Counted from the stretch's first letter, positions 8,948 to 17,837 are shown. The stretch is DNA of 64,000 nucleotides from JBNJFY01 sp051747265 (GCA_051747265.1 JBNJFY010000004.1:186001-250000); one strand, 5' to 3'. Numbers and translations are program-made. The notes: generated by a model not told the origin, from the letters alone.

Positions 8948-10819
8948 ATGGCAGGCGATGGTTCGACAGAAAAAACAACCTTTCCGTCGGATCTGCTTAG
9001 TCAATTACTGGTAGAGCTTTCTCAAGCTAAAAATCTTCAAGCTCAAGGGCAGCGTTTCCTTTCACTTCTGCATTCCTATTTGTCTGAGGGGATCTGGGAT
9101 CTGAATATGACAGTCTCAGGTGATAACTACTCCTTTTGTGTTCCTTCTCCTCAACTATTATCTGACCAACAACCCACGTGGGAATGGAGCGATGAATTTA
9201 GGTATGGCCGGGTAACTTTAAACTGGTATTCATCGCAGCAGCGCCGTATAACCGAGCTGGAAGATCAGTTTTTGCACCTGTCCATATTGTTACTGATCCG
9301 CCATATCGAATTGACCGAACCCAGCCGAGAGCAACGTTGGGTGGATATGGAGTTATCTAGGTTGACCTTATTTTCGGATACCATCACCGAATTAAGTCGT
9401 CAGATTAATACCCGGGTTAATTTCCTGGACGATCTAGATCAAATTCTGTTCTCCTCAGCTACTTTTCTGAATGCGTCCAAAGGTTTTGTCTATGTAGATT
9501 TTAACCAACAGAGCCATCTGGAAGTTTTTGGGTTAAATGATGAGGAAATACAGTCGCTGAAACAGCTTATTAATGGAAACTTTGATATTGATCAGGAAGA
9601 GCTGCGAGCGACGTTAGAAGATGTGTTGGATCTGATACTTCATCCATTACACATTGAAGAGGAGCAAGTGGGGTGGATCTGCTTTATCAACAAAGAACAG
9701 CGACAGGGGGTAGAGCGATTCAAAGAGCTGGACCAACGGATGGTATTCACCATTGTGAATAGCCTGGAAATTGCGCTGACCAAGCTCAGTTATATCATCT
9801 CTCAACAGGAGCTAATTGATCTCAACAAAACCATCCTCAATTCGGTGAGCAGTGGAATTGTAGCCACCGATGCTCAGCTCCGGATTTTGTTGATCAATGA
9901 GAAAGCCCATCAATTACTAAATATGAATGGGGATGAGGTAATTGGAACGCCATTATTGGATTGTTTTTCAGTGAATAGTCCCGTGCGTACGTTTATACAG
10001 GAAGCCGTAGAGGTGCATCAGAAAGCGGCGGTTTCGGATATTCCGTTATCAGCGATGAACCCGACCAAAGTGAATGCCCACTACGCGCCCATGCAGCAGT
10101 CGGATATCAACCATAAAAATGGAAAGGGGCATGTATTTACCTTTGATGATGTGACTGAATTCAGCAAACTGAAAGATTCCTTTTCCACTTATGTGAGCCG
10201 AGAAGTGCTGGAGATTGTGCAGGAACAATCCCACCGTTTGCGCTTGGGAGGCGAGCGAAAACATTGCGCCGTACTCTTTTGTGATATCCGAGGATTTACC
10301 GCCCTTTCTGAATCAAAAGATCCGGAAAGGGTTGTTGAAACACTCAATCAGTATTACAACCTGATGATAGAAGCGGTTAATTCTTTTCAAGGTAGCGTGG
10401 ACAAAATCGTAGGGGATGAAATCATGGCCGTTTATTACCAAAACGAGGATCATCAACACGCTGGATACCGAGCGGCTCAAACAGCTTTAGAAATGCGTCA
10501 AAATCTGGAGCTGTTGAACGAACTGCGAGAGTCTCAAGGCGATCAACCGGTCGCTTTCGGTATCGGGATTGCGTTCGGTGAAGTCATTTGTGGAAATATT
10601 GGTTCGTTCGACCGGATGGATTATACAGTGATCGGGGATACGGTTAATCTCGCTTCTCGGTTATGTTCAGCGGCAAGTCCCAATGAAATATTAATGAGTG
10701 ATGCCGTCCATCAATCGATCCTGGATTTGGATAGCGTACCGCTGGATCCGATCAAAGTGAAGGGGAAGCAAAAACCGGTGGATATCTACTCACTAGAACC
10801 ACATGAAAATCCGGAGTAA
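8948..10819 (+). CDS. Class III adenylate cyclase with GAF-like and PAS sensor domains
   Basis: 623 residues, soluble (no membrane helix). Order: N-terminal region of no known family (1-130), GAF-like domain (about 150-280), PAS domain starting LNSVSSGIVATDAQLRILLINEKA (about 297-410), signalling linker FSTYVSREVLEIV, and a cyclase domain (about 435-610). All catalytic residues are present: metal-binding Asp446 (FCDIRGF) and Asp490 (VGDEIM), adenine-specifying Lys486 and Thr560 (DKIVGD, DYTVIGD), and transition-state Asn567/Arg571 (NLASR). It should therefore make cAMP from ATP. It follows the STAS gene by 18 bases; AGGA lies nine bases before ATG. A cyclase in a partner-switching operon suggests that its sensory input or output is tied to that pathway. 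Confidence 0.9.
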   Translation: MAGDGSTEKTTFPSDLLSQLLVELSQAKNLQAQGQRFLSLLHSYLSEGIWDLNMTVSGDNYSFCVPSPQLLSDQQPTWEWSDEFRYGRVTLNWYSSQQRRITELEDQFLHLSILLLIRHIELTEPSREQRWVDMELSRLTLFSDTITELSRQINTRVNFLDDLDQILFSSATFLNASKGFVYVDFNQQSHLEVFGLNDEEIQSLKQLINGNFDIDQEELRATLEDVLDLILHPLHIEEEQVGWICFINKEQRQGVERFKELDQRMVFTIVNSLEIALTKLSYIISQQELIDLNKTILNSVSSGIVATDAQLRILLINEKAHQLLNMNGDEVIGTPLLDCFSVNSPVRTFIQEAVEVHQKAAVSDIPLSAMNPTKVNAHYAPMQQSDINHKNGKGHVFTFDDVTEFSKLKDSFSTYVSREVLEIVQEQSHRLRLGGERKHCAVLFCDIRGFTALSESKDPERVVETLNQYYNLMIEAVNSFQGSVDKIVGDEIMAVYYQNEDHQHAGYRAAQTALEMRQNLELLNELRESQGDQPVAFGIGIAFGEVICGNIGSFDRMDYTVIGDTVNLASRLCSAASPNEILMSDAVHQSILDLDSVPLDPIKVKGKQKPVDIYSLEPHENPE

Positions 10820-10829
10820 GCATTTCGTG

Positions 10830-11510
10830 CTACGAATCGGGCATGAAATCTTTATCGATTTCCGCTTTTCTCCAGTGCAGATGTTTCAAGAACCAATCTT
10901 CGGCGTGATCAATCACCATGCTCAGGGTTCCGGGTTCTTCAAACAGATGGGTGGCATTGGGGATAAGTATAATGTCTTTCTCACAGGTTAATTTTTTATA
11001 GGCCGATTTATTCATTTTGATGACATCAATATCACGTTCTCCAACAATCAGCAATGTTGGGGATTCGATTTTGGCTAGTGAGGTTTCACTGACCAAATCC
11101 GGTCGACCGCCCCGGGATACCACCGCCTGGATAACTTCCGGCCCGAAGGCAGCGGCTGCTCGTATCGCTGAAGCAGCACCCGTACTGGCTCCAAAGTAAC
11201 CAATACTCCAGTGTTTATAATCACGCTGGTTTCGAATCCATTGGGTTGCGGTGATTAACCGGCGGGACAATAAGTTGATATCAAATCGAATTTGATGATT
11301 GGCATCTTCTTCGGGGGTGAGTAGATCAAAGAGTAAGGTGGCAAAACCAGATCGTTGCAAAATGGCCGCGACCATGCGATTGCGGGGACTTTTTCGGCTA
11401 CTTCCACTGCCATGACTGAAGATCACCAATCCTTTCGGAGTGTCGGGAATCACCAAATTTCCATCCAGGGTCTGGCCATTGGCCATGATTTGTACCATTC
11501 GTTCAATCAT
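10830..11510 (-). CDS. Dienelactone-hydrolase-like alpha/beta hydrolase
   Basis: 226 residues, cytoplasmic. GLVIFSHGSGSSRKSPRNR (about 30-48) gives the oxyanion HG motif, GYFGASTGAASAIRAA (about 104-119) the nucleophile elbow with Ser109, LLIVGERD the acid strand, and NATHLFEEPG the catalytic His. This combination is typical of the dienelactone hydrolase relatives that are often fused to phosphoribosyltransferases; no such partner domain is present here. GAGG seven bases upstream supports ATG 11508-11510. It converges on the cyclase gene with a 10-base gap. Substrate unknown. Confidence 0.85.
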   Translation of the reverse strand: MIERMVQIMANGQTLDGNLVIPDTPKGLVIFSHGSGSSRKSPRNRMVAAILQRSGFATLLFDLLTPEEDANHQIRFDINLLSRRLITATQWIRNQRDYKHWSIGYFGASTGAASAIRAAAAFGPEVIQAVVSRGGRPDLVSETSLAKIESPTLLIVGERDIDVIKMNKSAYKKLTCEKDIILIPNATHLFEEPGTLSMVIDHAEDWFLKHLHWRKAEIDKDFMPDS

Positions 11511-11788
11511 AACAGTACCTCATTTCTAGTAGATCTAATTGTCAGTCTCGGCCTGCGTAGGATGAAAATTACTACATATCAGGAATGCCTAGTGTGCTAA
11601 GTATTATGATTGTTCATAAGTAAATGCAGGCACAGGTGATAATTGGCTGGAACGAAATAGATCTCCTCATCCATTTTGGGAATCCACAATAATGAACAAC
11701 TGATGATTGATTCCATACGGGCAGGGATGCTCGTACTACGTGGGTGGAAATCTGTTGGGTTACCAATGAGCTACATAACAAACCCGTT

Positions 11789-11810
11789 CCTCGAGTCGCC
11801 CGACTCGAGG
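11789..11810. repeat. Perfect palindrome with 10-bp arms
   Basis: CCTCGAGTCG, spacer CC, CGACTCGAGG. The right arm and following bases recur at 12218 (CGACTCGAGGGC), so this is part of a dispersed unit rather than an operator. Confidence 0.7.
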
Positions 11811-11884
11811 GCGGGGCCTGCCCATATTTTTGCATCGACCACCCAAACTCACATCATCCGCGGGGCTTCGGTTTCAGGCATCCA

Positions 11885-12126
11885 ACAAGGGTCATCTCCC
11901 TCGTGGCTGGTATTTGTTTGCCTCCAAACGTGTCCGGAGGGAGACTCAGAGGGAGGATGCGCACCCAGATCACCAATAGAATCCGGCAAATATGCGCCGA
12001 GCAGAACGCTATCCAGTACCACCAAGCGATCTGCCTTAAAAAGCTCCATTGCTGATTCCGTACTCACGGGCAGGGATGCCCGTGCTACGTGGGTACTCAC
12101 GGGCAGGGATGCCCGTGCTACGTGGA
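11885..12126. repeat. Dispersed repeat R1, copy 1
   Basis: Homologous, at roughly three-quarters identity by eye, to 24178-24384 in the same orientation and, with an internal deletion, to the reverse-oriented 38868-39011. Shared landmarks: CTCCCTCG(T/C)GGCT, GCCTCCAAACGTG, GAGGGAGGA(T/G)GCGCA, CCAGTACCACC(A/G)AGCGATC and the hairpin CACGGGCAGGGATGCCCGTG. Read on the minus strand it keeps an open frame including ADRLVVLDSVLLG and PPSESPSGHVWR. Confidence 0.75.
12061..12126. repeat. 33-bp tandem duplication of a hairpin unit
   Basis: 12061-12093 and 12094-12126 are identical except for the last base. Each holds the hairpin CACGGGC-AGGGAT-GCCCGTG followed by CTACGTGG. Other single copies of the hairpin lie at 11715-11744 (decayed), 24357-24384 and, reversed, 38868-38895. 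Confidence 0.9.
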
Positions 12127-12364
12127 TTGAAAAATAATATGGAAACCTAACCCAACCGGTTCCTCAAATTCCAAGACAGTCGCAAGCGTCCGCCCGTGAC
12201 CCTTCTAAAGTTATCCGACTCGAGGGCATGGCCGCACCTATATTTTCTCAACAACCACCCAAACTCACACCATTGCGTAGAGTTTAGCAGGATAAAAAGG
12301 CAGCTTTATAAAATTTTCATCAACCAACAGTAGTGAAAATTCGCGTGTCATAAGCATTTGGACA

Positions 12365-12390
12365 CGATTTGTTGAGTATGTAGCAAATCG
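12365..12390. promoter_or_regulatory. Candidate operator upstream of acetate-CoA ligase
   Basis: CGATTTG (12365-12371) and CAAATCG (12384-12390) form a perfect 7-bp inverted repeat with a 12-base spacer, 52 bases before the ATG at 12442. The dyad is the only one in this leader and is the right size for a dimeric regulator. No regulator gene is adjacent. Inference only. Confidence 0.35.
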
Positions 12391-12441
12391 GAGCAAGCCG
12401 TCAATGGATATATTACTCTTATAACCTCAAGGAGTTATCGT

Positions 12442-14169
12442 ATGTCCAAACACGCAAACCCTACGTCGGTTACCCGCACGTACAAACCTCATCTAACCAA
12501 CTATCAGCATATCGTTGAGCACTTTCAGTGGGAACAGGTGTGGCGAGAATTAGACGGCCTGCCCAATGATGGCGGACTAAATCTAGCCTACGAAGCTGTG
12601 GATCGCCATGCGCTCACTGAACGTAAGAATAACATTGCCATACAGTGGTTAGGCCTGACTGAGGAACAGAGCATAACCTACCAACAGCTGATGCACCAAA
12701 CCGCTCAATTCGCCAATGTGTTGGATGCCTTAGAGATTCAAGAAGGCGAGGTAGTCAGTACCTTAACCGGGCGGATTCCCGAACTTTATATCACCGCTTT
12801 GGGAACCTTAAAGCATCAAAGCGTATATAGTCCGCTTTTTTCTATTTATGGGCCCCAACCAATTTACCAGCGACTGAGTCAGGGAGAAACTAAAGTGTTG
12901 GTGACCACCCAAGAACTATTCCAGAAAAAAGTGGTGGCCTTGCTTAATCGCTTGGATGACCTAAAATATGTGCTGATCACTGATATTGAAGAAGATCGGA
13001 ATGAGCGGGTCCGATCCCTGCCTGCCCTGATGGCTGCCGCGGAATCTACCTATGAAATTCAACCTACCAATCCCGAAACAGTTGGGTTATTGCACTTTAC
13101 CAGCGGAACCACCGGTATGCCCAAAGGGGTGCTGCATGTGCATCAAGCGGCATTGACTCACTACATCACTGGAAAATATGTGCTGGATTTCCACCCGGAA
13201 GACCGCTTTTGGTGTACCGCGGATCCAGGTTGGGTGACGGGAACCTCGTATGGAATTTTGGCTCCGCTGATGCACGGCATTACCAACGTGGTGGTAGAAG
13301 CCGAATTTGATGCTCGGCGATGGTATGAAATTTTGGAAGAACAACGAATCACCGTTTGGTACACGGCTCCCACGGCCATCCGGCGCCTGATGCGTATGGA
13401 TATCGATGTGCGGAGCGAGTATAACCTGGATCCCCTTCGATTAATTCACAGTGTTGGGGAGCCGCTGAATCCTGAAGCTATCCGCTGGGGCGAGCAGACG
13501 CTGGGGATGCCCATTTTAGATAACTGGTGGCAAACCGAAACCGGTGGTATCATGATTGCCAACTATCCCACATTACCAATTAAACACGGATCTATGGGCA
13601 AGCCGCTTCCCGGTATTCAAGCGGCGGTAGTCAGAAAGATCAATTCGGGCCAACAGGTTGAAGTGGTATCCACGCCAGACGAGCAAGGAGAGTTAGCACT
13701 GAAAAAAGGCTGGCCCTCCATGTTTCGCGGTTACCTAAACGATGAAAAGCGTTATCGAGAATGTTTCAAGGGCGAATGGTATTTAACCGGAGATCTGGCT
13801 CGCTTTGATGAGGATGGCTACTTCTGGTTCATTGGCCGGGCTGATGATATCATCAAAACCGCGGGGCATATGGTGGGACCATTTGAAGTAGAAAATGTAC
13901 TTATGGAGCACTCGGCGGTTGCTGAAGCAGCAGTCGTGGGTAAACCGGATCAAGTGATGGGGGAGTTGGTGACGGCGTTTGTGACACTGAAATCTAATTA
14001 TGCAGCCGATGAGGAACTAGCCTTGGAGATCAAAGGATTTGCCCGGGAGAGATTAGGCCCGGCGGTGGCTCCTCGTGAGATCACATTTTTAGACGAGTTG
14101 CCTAAAACACGCAGTGGCAAGATTATGCGCAGGCAATTACGAGAACAGGTACGTGAGCAACAAAAATAA
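12442..14169 (+). CDS. acsA: Acetate--CoA ligase (AMP-forming)
   Basis: 575 residues, the length of the short Bacillus AcsA type. It converts acetate, ATP and CoA to acetyl-CoA. Visible motifs: P-loop-like SGTTGMPKG (about 221-229), WWQTETGG (about 363-370) that shapes the acyl pocket with Trp as in acetyl-CoA synthetases, YLTGDLA and FIGRADDIIKTAGH, and the C-terminal catalytic Lys in PKTRSGKIMRR, the site that acetyltransferases modify in this family. AAGGAG eight bases before ATG is a good ribosome binding site. First gene of a five-gene operon with E1 alpha, E1 beta, E2 and an acyl carrier protein (gap to E1 alpha 20 bases). Confidence 0.92.
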   Translation: MSKHANPTSVTRTYKPHLTNYQHIVEHFQWEQVWRELDGLPNDGGLNLAYEAVDRHALTERKNNIAIQWLGLTEEQSITYQQLMHQTAQFANVLDALEIQEGEVVSTLTGRIPELYITALGTLKHQSVYSPLFSIYGPQPIYQRLSQGETKVLVTTQELFQKKVVALLNRLDDLKYVLITDIEEDRNERVRSLPALMAAAESTYEIQPTNPETVGLLHFTSGTTGMPKGVLHVHQAALTHYITGKYVLDFHPEDRFWCTADPGWVTGTSYGILAPLMHGITNVVVEAEFDARRWYEILEEQRITVWYTAPTAIRRLMRMDIDVRSEYNLDPLRLIHSVGEPLNPEAIRWGEQTLGMPILDNWWQTETGGIMIANYPTLPIKHGSMGKPLPGIQAAVVRKINSGQQVEVVSTPDEQGELALKKGWPSMFRGYLNDEKRYRECFKGEWYLTGDLARFDEDGYFWFIGRADDIIKTAGHMVGPFEVENVLMEHSAVAEAAVVGKPDQVMGELVTAFVTLKSNYAADEELALEIKGFARERLGPAVAPREITFLDELPKTRSGKIMRRQLREQVREQQK

Positions 14170-14189
14170 CAGTCTAAGCAGTTACCCCC

Positions 14190-15194
14190 ATGGGCAAACC
14201 CAAAACGAAGACCAAGCAATCAAGTTCAAAAGGATCATCCAGCAAGGAACATCAGCGGCATTTATTGCAGCAGATGATGCGCATTCGCCAATTGGAAGAA
14301 AAAGCGTATGAACTGTATACCCAGGAAAAGATTCGGGGATTTCTACATTTGTATGATGGCCAAGAGGCGGTTGCGGTAGGGGTAATCGAGCAATTGCTTC
14401 CCGATGACAGCATCGTGGCCACGTATCGAGAACATGGGCACGCACTAGTTCGCGGTGTCTCCATGAACAGCATCATGGCGGAATTGTATGGTAAACAAGA
14501 AGGGTGCAGCAGGGGCCGGGGCGGATCGATGCACCTATACGATAAGTCCACCAATTTTCTGGGTGGTTCCGCTATTGTGGGGAATGGTTTACCCATGGCA
14601 GTGGGCGTGGGATTGGCTCAAAAAATGCAGCAGACCAATGACATCACCACCTGTTTTTTTGGAGAAGGAGCCGTGGATGAAGGAGAATTTCATGAATCAC
14701 TGAATTTAGCCGCGCTCTGGGAAGTTCCGTTACTATTTGTGTGCGAAAATAATCGCTATTCCATGGGTATGCCTTTTGAACTGGCCGAAGCGGAAACCGA
14801 TCTGGTCAAAAAAGCAGCTGGCTACAAAGTTGAAGGCGTCAGTGTAGACGGTATGGATGTGTTAGCGGTGGAAAAGGCCACGCAAGAAGCCATTTCCTAC
14901 GTACGTAAAAAGCAGAAACCCTATTTCCTGGAGTGTCAGACCTACCGGTATCGCGCTCATTCCATGTTTGACCCCGAGCGCTATCGTACCAAGTCAGAAA
15001 TTCAGGAATGGCGGGAGCGAGATCCCATTGAACGTATGGCCGATTGGTTAATGGATGAGGGGTTATTGAGTGAGAAGCAATGGCAGGAGATGGAAAATGA
15101 AGTGTTGCGGGAAGTGAGCTCGGCGGTAGCGTTTGCGGAGCAAGGTACAGACGAACCAACCAGCCAACTGGAACGATTTGTAAACAGTAGATGA
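14190..15194 (+). CDS. pdhA: Pyruvate (2-oxoacid) dehydrogenase E1 component, alpha subunit
   Basis: 334 residues. After a Lys/Ser-rich 25-residue start it matches E1 alpha throughout: RGFLHLYDGQEAVAVG, YREHGHALVRG, RGRGGSMHLYD, and the thiamine diphosphate motif GEGAVDEGEFHESLNLAALW...NN (about 154-184). With the beta subunit it decarboxylates pyruvate and passes the acetyl group to lipoyl-E2. The GGSMH segment and phosphorylation-loop region agree with pyruvate/acetoin-type enzymes; acetoin dehydrogenase (acoA) is the alternative, since the two are hard to tell apart by sequence. Confidence 0.85.
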   Translation: MGKPKTKTKQSSSKGSSSKEHQRHLLQQMMRIRQLEEKAYELYTQEKIRGFLHLYDGQEAVAVGVIEQLLPDDSIVATYREHGHALVRGVSMNSIMAELYGKQEGCSRGRGGSMHLYDKSTNFLGGSAIVGNGLPMAVGVGLAQKMQQTNDITTCFFGEGAVDEGEFHESLNLAALWEVPLLFVCENNRYSMGMPFELAEAETDLVKKAAGYKVEGVSVDGMDVLAVEKATQEAISYVRKKQKPYFLECQTYRYRAHSMFDPERYRTKSEIQEWRERDPIERMADWLMDEGLLSEKQWQEMENEVLREVSSAVAFAEQGTDEPTSQLERFVNSR

Positions 15195-15203
15195 GGAAAC
15201 GCT

Positions 15204-16217
15204 ATGGGCAATGTGATGGAATCGATTCAATCAGAAACTATGACCTATCGCCAAGCGATTCGTGAAGCTTTGCGAGAAGCAATGACCCGTGACAACCGTG
15301 TGTTTTTAATGGGGGAAGATATCGGGCGATATGGAGGTTGTTTCAATGTTACCGAAGGATTGTTGGAGGAGTTCGGAGAAGAGCGGGTGATTGATACACC
15401 TTTATCTGAATCGGGATTCACTGGAGCCGGCATCGGAGCAGCGGTTGCCGGGATGCGACCCATCGTGGAGATCATGACGGTAAATTTTAGTCTGCTGGCC
15501 GCGGATCAGATTATCAACACAGCAGCCGTGTTGCAGTACATGTCTGGCGGACAATTCAATGTGCCCTTGGTGATCCGTATGGCCACTGGAGGCGGCAAGC
15601 AGTTGGCCGCACAACATTCCCGTTCCCTGGAAGGATGGTATGCTCACATACCGGGACTGAAAATTTTGACTCCGGCCACGTTGGCCGATGCCCGTGGAAT
15701 GTTAGGGCCCGCTCTAGAGGATCCGGATCCGGTATTAATTTTTGAGAATTCCACCTTGTACAACTTTGAAGATACTCCACCGATCAATGGTGCAGTAGAC
15801 ATTGATCGTGCCAAAGTATTACGCCGTGGTTCCGATGTAACCATACTCAGCTATGGTATTGGCATACATAAATCGCTGGAAGCAGCCGAACAACTATCCG
15901 AGAAGGGTATAGACGCCGAGGTGATAGATTTGCGTGTGCTTCGTCCGCTGGATAACCGAACTATATTTACCTCGGTGGCCCATACGCATCGAGTGGTTAT
16001 TGTGGATGAGGGGTGGAGAAGTGGAGGCATATCCGCGGAATTGAGCGCACGTATTACCAGTGAACTCTTCTATGAATTAGACAGCCCGGTAGAACGGATT
16101 TGTGGCGCGGAAGTGCCGGCTCCTTATGCAAAACATCTGGAGCAAGCCGCACTACCTCAAGCCGAGGATATCGTACAAACTATTGAACAGATGGGAGGGC
16201 TATATGGGAGAGTATAA
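15204..16217 (+). CDS. pdhB: Pyruvate (2-oxoacid) dehydrogenase E1 component, beta subunit
   Basis: 337 residues, normal length. Diagnostic stretches: MTYRQAIREALREAMTRD, VFLMGEDIGRYGG, RVIDTPLSESGFTGAGIGAA, MTVNFSLLAADQIINTAA and, near the C-terminus, DLRVLRPLDNRTI. These form the pyrimidine side of the thiamine site and the 2-oxoacid dehydrogenase C-terminal domain. It starts 9 bases after E1 alpha (GAGGAAACGCT before ATG) and its last 14 bases overlap the E2 start, implying translational coupling and fixed stoichiometry. Confidence 0.88.
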   Translation: MGNVMESIQSETMTYRQAIREALREAMTRDNRVFLMGEDIGRYGGCFNVTEGLLEEFGEERVIDTPLSESGFTGAGIGAAVAGMRPIVEIMTVNFSLLAADQIINTAAVLQYMSGGQFNVPLVIRMATGGGKQLAAQHSRSLEGWYAHIPGLKILTPATLADARGMLGPALEDPDPVLIFENSTLYNFEDTPPINGAVDIDRAKVLRRGSDVTILSYGIGIHKSLEAAEQLSEKGIDAEVIDLRVLRPLDNRTIFTSVAHTHRVVIVDEGWRSGGISAELSARITSELFYELDSPVERICGAEVPAPYAKHLEQAALPQAEDIVQTIEQMGGLYGRV

Positions 16218-17496
16218 AATGCCCAGTTTGGGCTCATCTATGGTCAAAGCCCGCCTGATTAAGTGGCATGTACGGCCTGGGGATGAAGTACATAAAGGAG
16301 ATATTATTGGTGAAATCGACACTGAGAAAGGCCTCATCGATATTGAAGTATTTGAGGACGGAGTGATTTCCGAACTGGTAGCGGAAGAAGGAGAAATTAT
16401 TCCGGTGGGTTCGGTTATGGCCATTATTAATGGAACTGAGAAACCAGCTCCCGCAACCACTGAATCAGAAACCGAACAACGCAAACCGATGAAGAAAAAT
16501 GGAAAAACGCGGCACCAAGAAATCAAAACGGTGGCTACGAATGAGCCGGGCATCAAAGCATCTCCATTGGCTAGAAAAATTGCCGAGGATTTGCGGGTAG
16601 ACCTGAATAAAGTGAAAGGGTCCGGCCCTCGGGGAAGTATTCACAAAAAAGATGTGGAAGCCTATGCGGCTGAACACGGAACGGAAAGTACAGAGCCGAT
16701 TCCACGATCCGATCACCCGCGTGTGGAAATTGAAGAGGAACGTGATTTGGAAATGGAAACTCATGTAGAAAAAACTTCCTCAGAACAAGCGTCCGATCAA
16801 GAGCCACGTAGCCAAACGGCGGCCATGCGTGGAGCCATTGCCAATGCGATGAGCAAGTCGAATCGCGAGATCCCCCACTATTACTTAGAGTCTACCTTTG
16901 ATTTGAAGCCCGCTATAGATTGGTTGAGCGAAGAAAATCGGCGGCGAGACTTACAGCAACGTATCATGCCTTCTATGTTGTTGGTCAAAGCCGTAGCGGC
17001 TGCGTTAACGGAAGTGCCTGACTTGAATGGATATTGGCAAAATGACCAACTTATAATTGAGGAGGGGATTCATATTGGGTTTGCTATTTCGCTGCGCAAA
17101 GGTGGTTTGGTGATACCGGCCGTAATGAACGCGGATCTTAAACCACTGGATACCATTCGCGAAAATATGGTGGATCTGATCCAAAGAGCCCGAGAAGGGC
17201 ATTTGAGCGCTCGTGAAGTTAGTAGTGCAACCATTACTATAACAAGCTTGGGAGAGCGAGGCGCGGATAAGGTGTATGGCATAATATATCCACCGCAAGT
17301 TGCCTTGGTAGGAATAGGCAGTCTGAAAGAACGCCCCTACGCCATCGATGGAAATTTAGGAGTACGACCTACAGTTACCGTAACACTAACCGGCGACCAT
17401 CGGGCTACGGATGGACATACCGGATCCCGCTTTTTAGAACAGTTGGAGTCGTGGCTGCATAAACCAGACCAACTGGCCAAACAGGGAACTCAATAA
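16204..17496 (+). CDS. pdhC: Dihydrolipoamide acetyltransferase (E2)
   Basis: 430 residues from ATG 16204, chosen because the lipoyl domain starts there (MGEYKMPSLGSSM) and GGGAGGG lies just upstream; it overlaps E1 beta by 14 bases. Order: one lipoyl domain (1-78) with lipoyl Lys42 in IDTEKGLIDI; charged linker; subunit-binding domain ASPLARKIAEDL...GSGPRGSIHKKDV (about 120-157); second linker; catalytic domain (about 205-425) ending DHRATDGHTGSRF, where the usual active-site DHRxxDG His and Asp are kept. Single lipoyl domain as in many bacterial complexes. No E3 gene follows. Confidence 0.9.
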   Translation: MGEYKMPSLGSSMVKARLIKWHVRPGDEVHKGDIIGEIDTEKGLIDIEVFEDGVISELVAEEGEIIPVGSVMAIINGTEKPAPATTESETEQRKPMKKNGKTRHQEIKTVATNEPGIKASPLARKIAEDLRVDLNKVKGSGPRGSIHKKDVEAYAAEHGTESTEPIPRSDHPRVEIEEERDLEMETHVEKTSSEQASDQEPRSQTAAMRGAIANAMSKSNREIPHYYLESTFDLKPAIDWLSEENRRRDLQQRIMPSMLLVKAVAAALTEVPDLNGYWQNDQLIIEEGIHIGFAISLRKGGLVIPAVMNADLKPLDTIRENMVDLIQRAREGHLSAREVSSATITITSLGERGADKVYGIIYPPQVALVGIGSLKERPYAIDGNLGVRPTVTVTLTGDHRATDGHTGSRFLEQLESWLHKPDQLAKQGTQ

Positions 17497-17517
17497 GGAA
17501 AAGCAGGAAGTGATGTT

Positions 17518-17775
17518 ATGAATCTTACAGATCAACAATCAATCATTAAACTGATCAAAAAGCATCTCCATCGGGTGGCGCCGGAAGCGGATCTCACGCA
17601 ATTGGATCCCAATGCAGAGCTGGGTTCTACCTTGGATATTGACTCTATGGATTTTTACACCATGGTCGTGGCACTGAGCGAAGAGGTAAATGTGGATATT
17701 CCCGAAGAAGAATATGGCAAGCTGCGTAGCCTCAATAGCATCGCTGCATTCCTGGAAAAGCAACAACAAAAATGA
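17518..17775 (+). CDS. Acyl carrier protein
   Basis: 85 residues, acidic, four-helix ACP pattern. The phosphopantetheine attachment Ser is Ser43 in TLDIDSMDFYTMV, and EEVNVDIPEEEYGKLRSLNSIAAFLEK is the typical second half. The motif is IDSMDF instead of the DSLD of fatty-acid AcpP, so this is a dedicated carrier, not the housekeeping one. It is the last gene of the AcsA-PDH operon, 21 bases after E2, and is followed by a terminator. Its acyl load is unknown; acetyl from the linked enzymes is a reasonable guess. Confidence 0.85.
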   Translation: MNLTDQQSIIKLIKKHLHRVAPEADLTQLDPNAELGSTLDIDSMDFYTMVVALSEEVNVDIPEEEYGKLRSLNSIAAFLEKQQQK

Positions 17776-17801
17776 TGGGGTAGTGACGATATAGCTCCAT
17801 A

Positions 17802-17837
17802 AAAAAGCGCCCTTCCCCAAATGGGAGGGCGCTTTTT
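17802..17837. terminator. Bidirectional rho-independent terminator
   Basis: AAAAAGCGCCCTTCCC and GGGAGGGCGCTTTTT form a GC-rich stem flanked by A-run and T-run, between the convergent ACP and subtilase genes, so it can stop transcription from both sides. Confidence 0.9.

Larger units (their letters stand above)
11511..12441. other. 931-bp repeat-bearing noncoding region
   Basis: No ORF here has coding character. It holds a perfect palindrome (11789-11810), two related copies of a roughly 60-bp unit starting CGACTCGAGGGC (11801-11861 and 12216-12277), one copy of a dispersed 210-bp repeat (11885-12126) and a 33-bp tandem duplication (12061-12126). The last 150 bases contain the promoter region of the acetate-CoA ligase operon. 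Confidence 0.75.

Noticed and set aside
16102..16203. Longer E2 start 34 codons upstream inside E1 beta
   Set aside because: The extra residues have no family similarity and the lipoyl domain starts at ATG 16204 with a good ribosome binding site.
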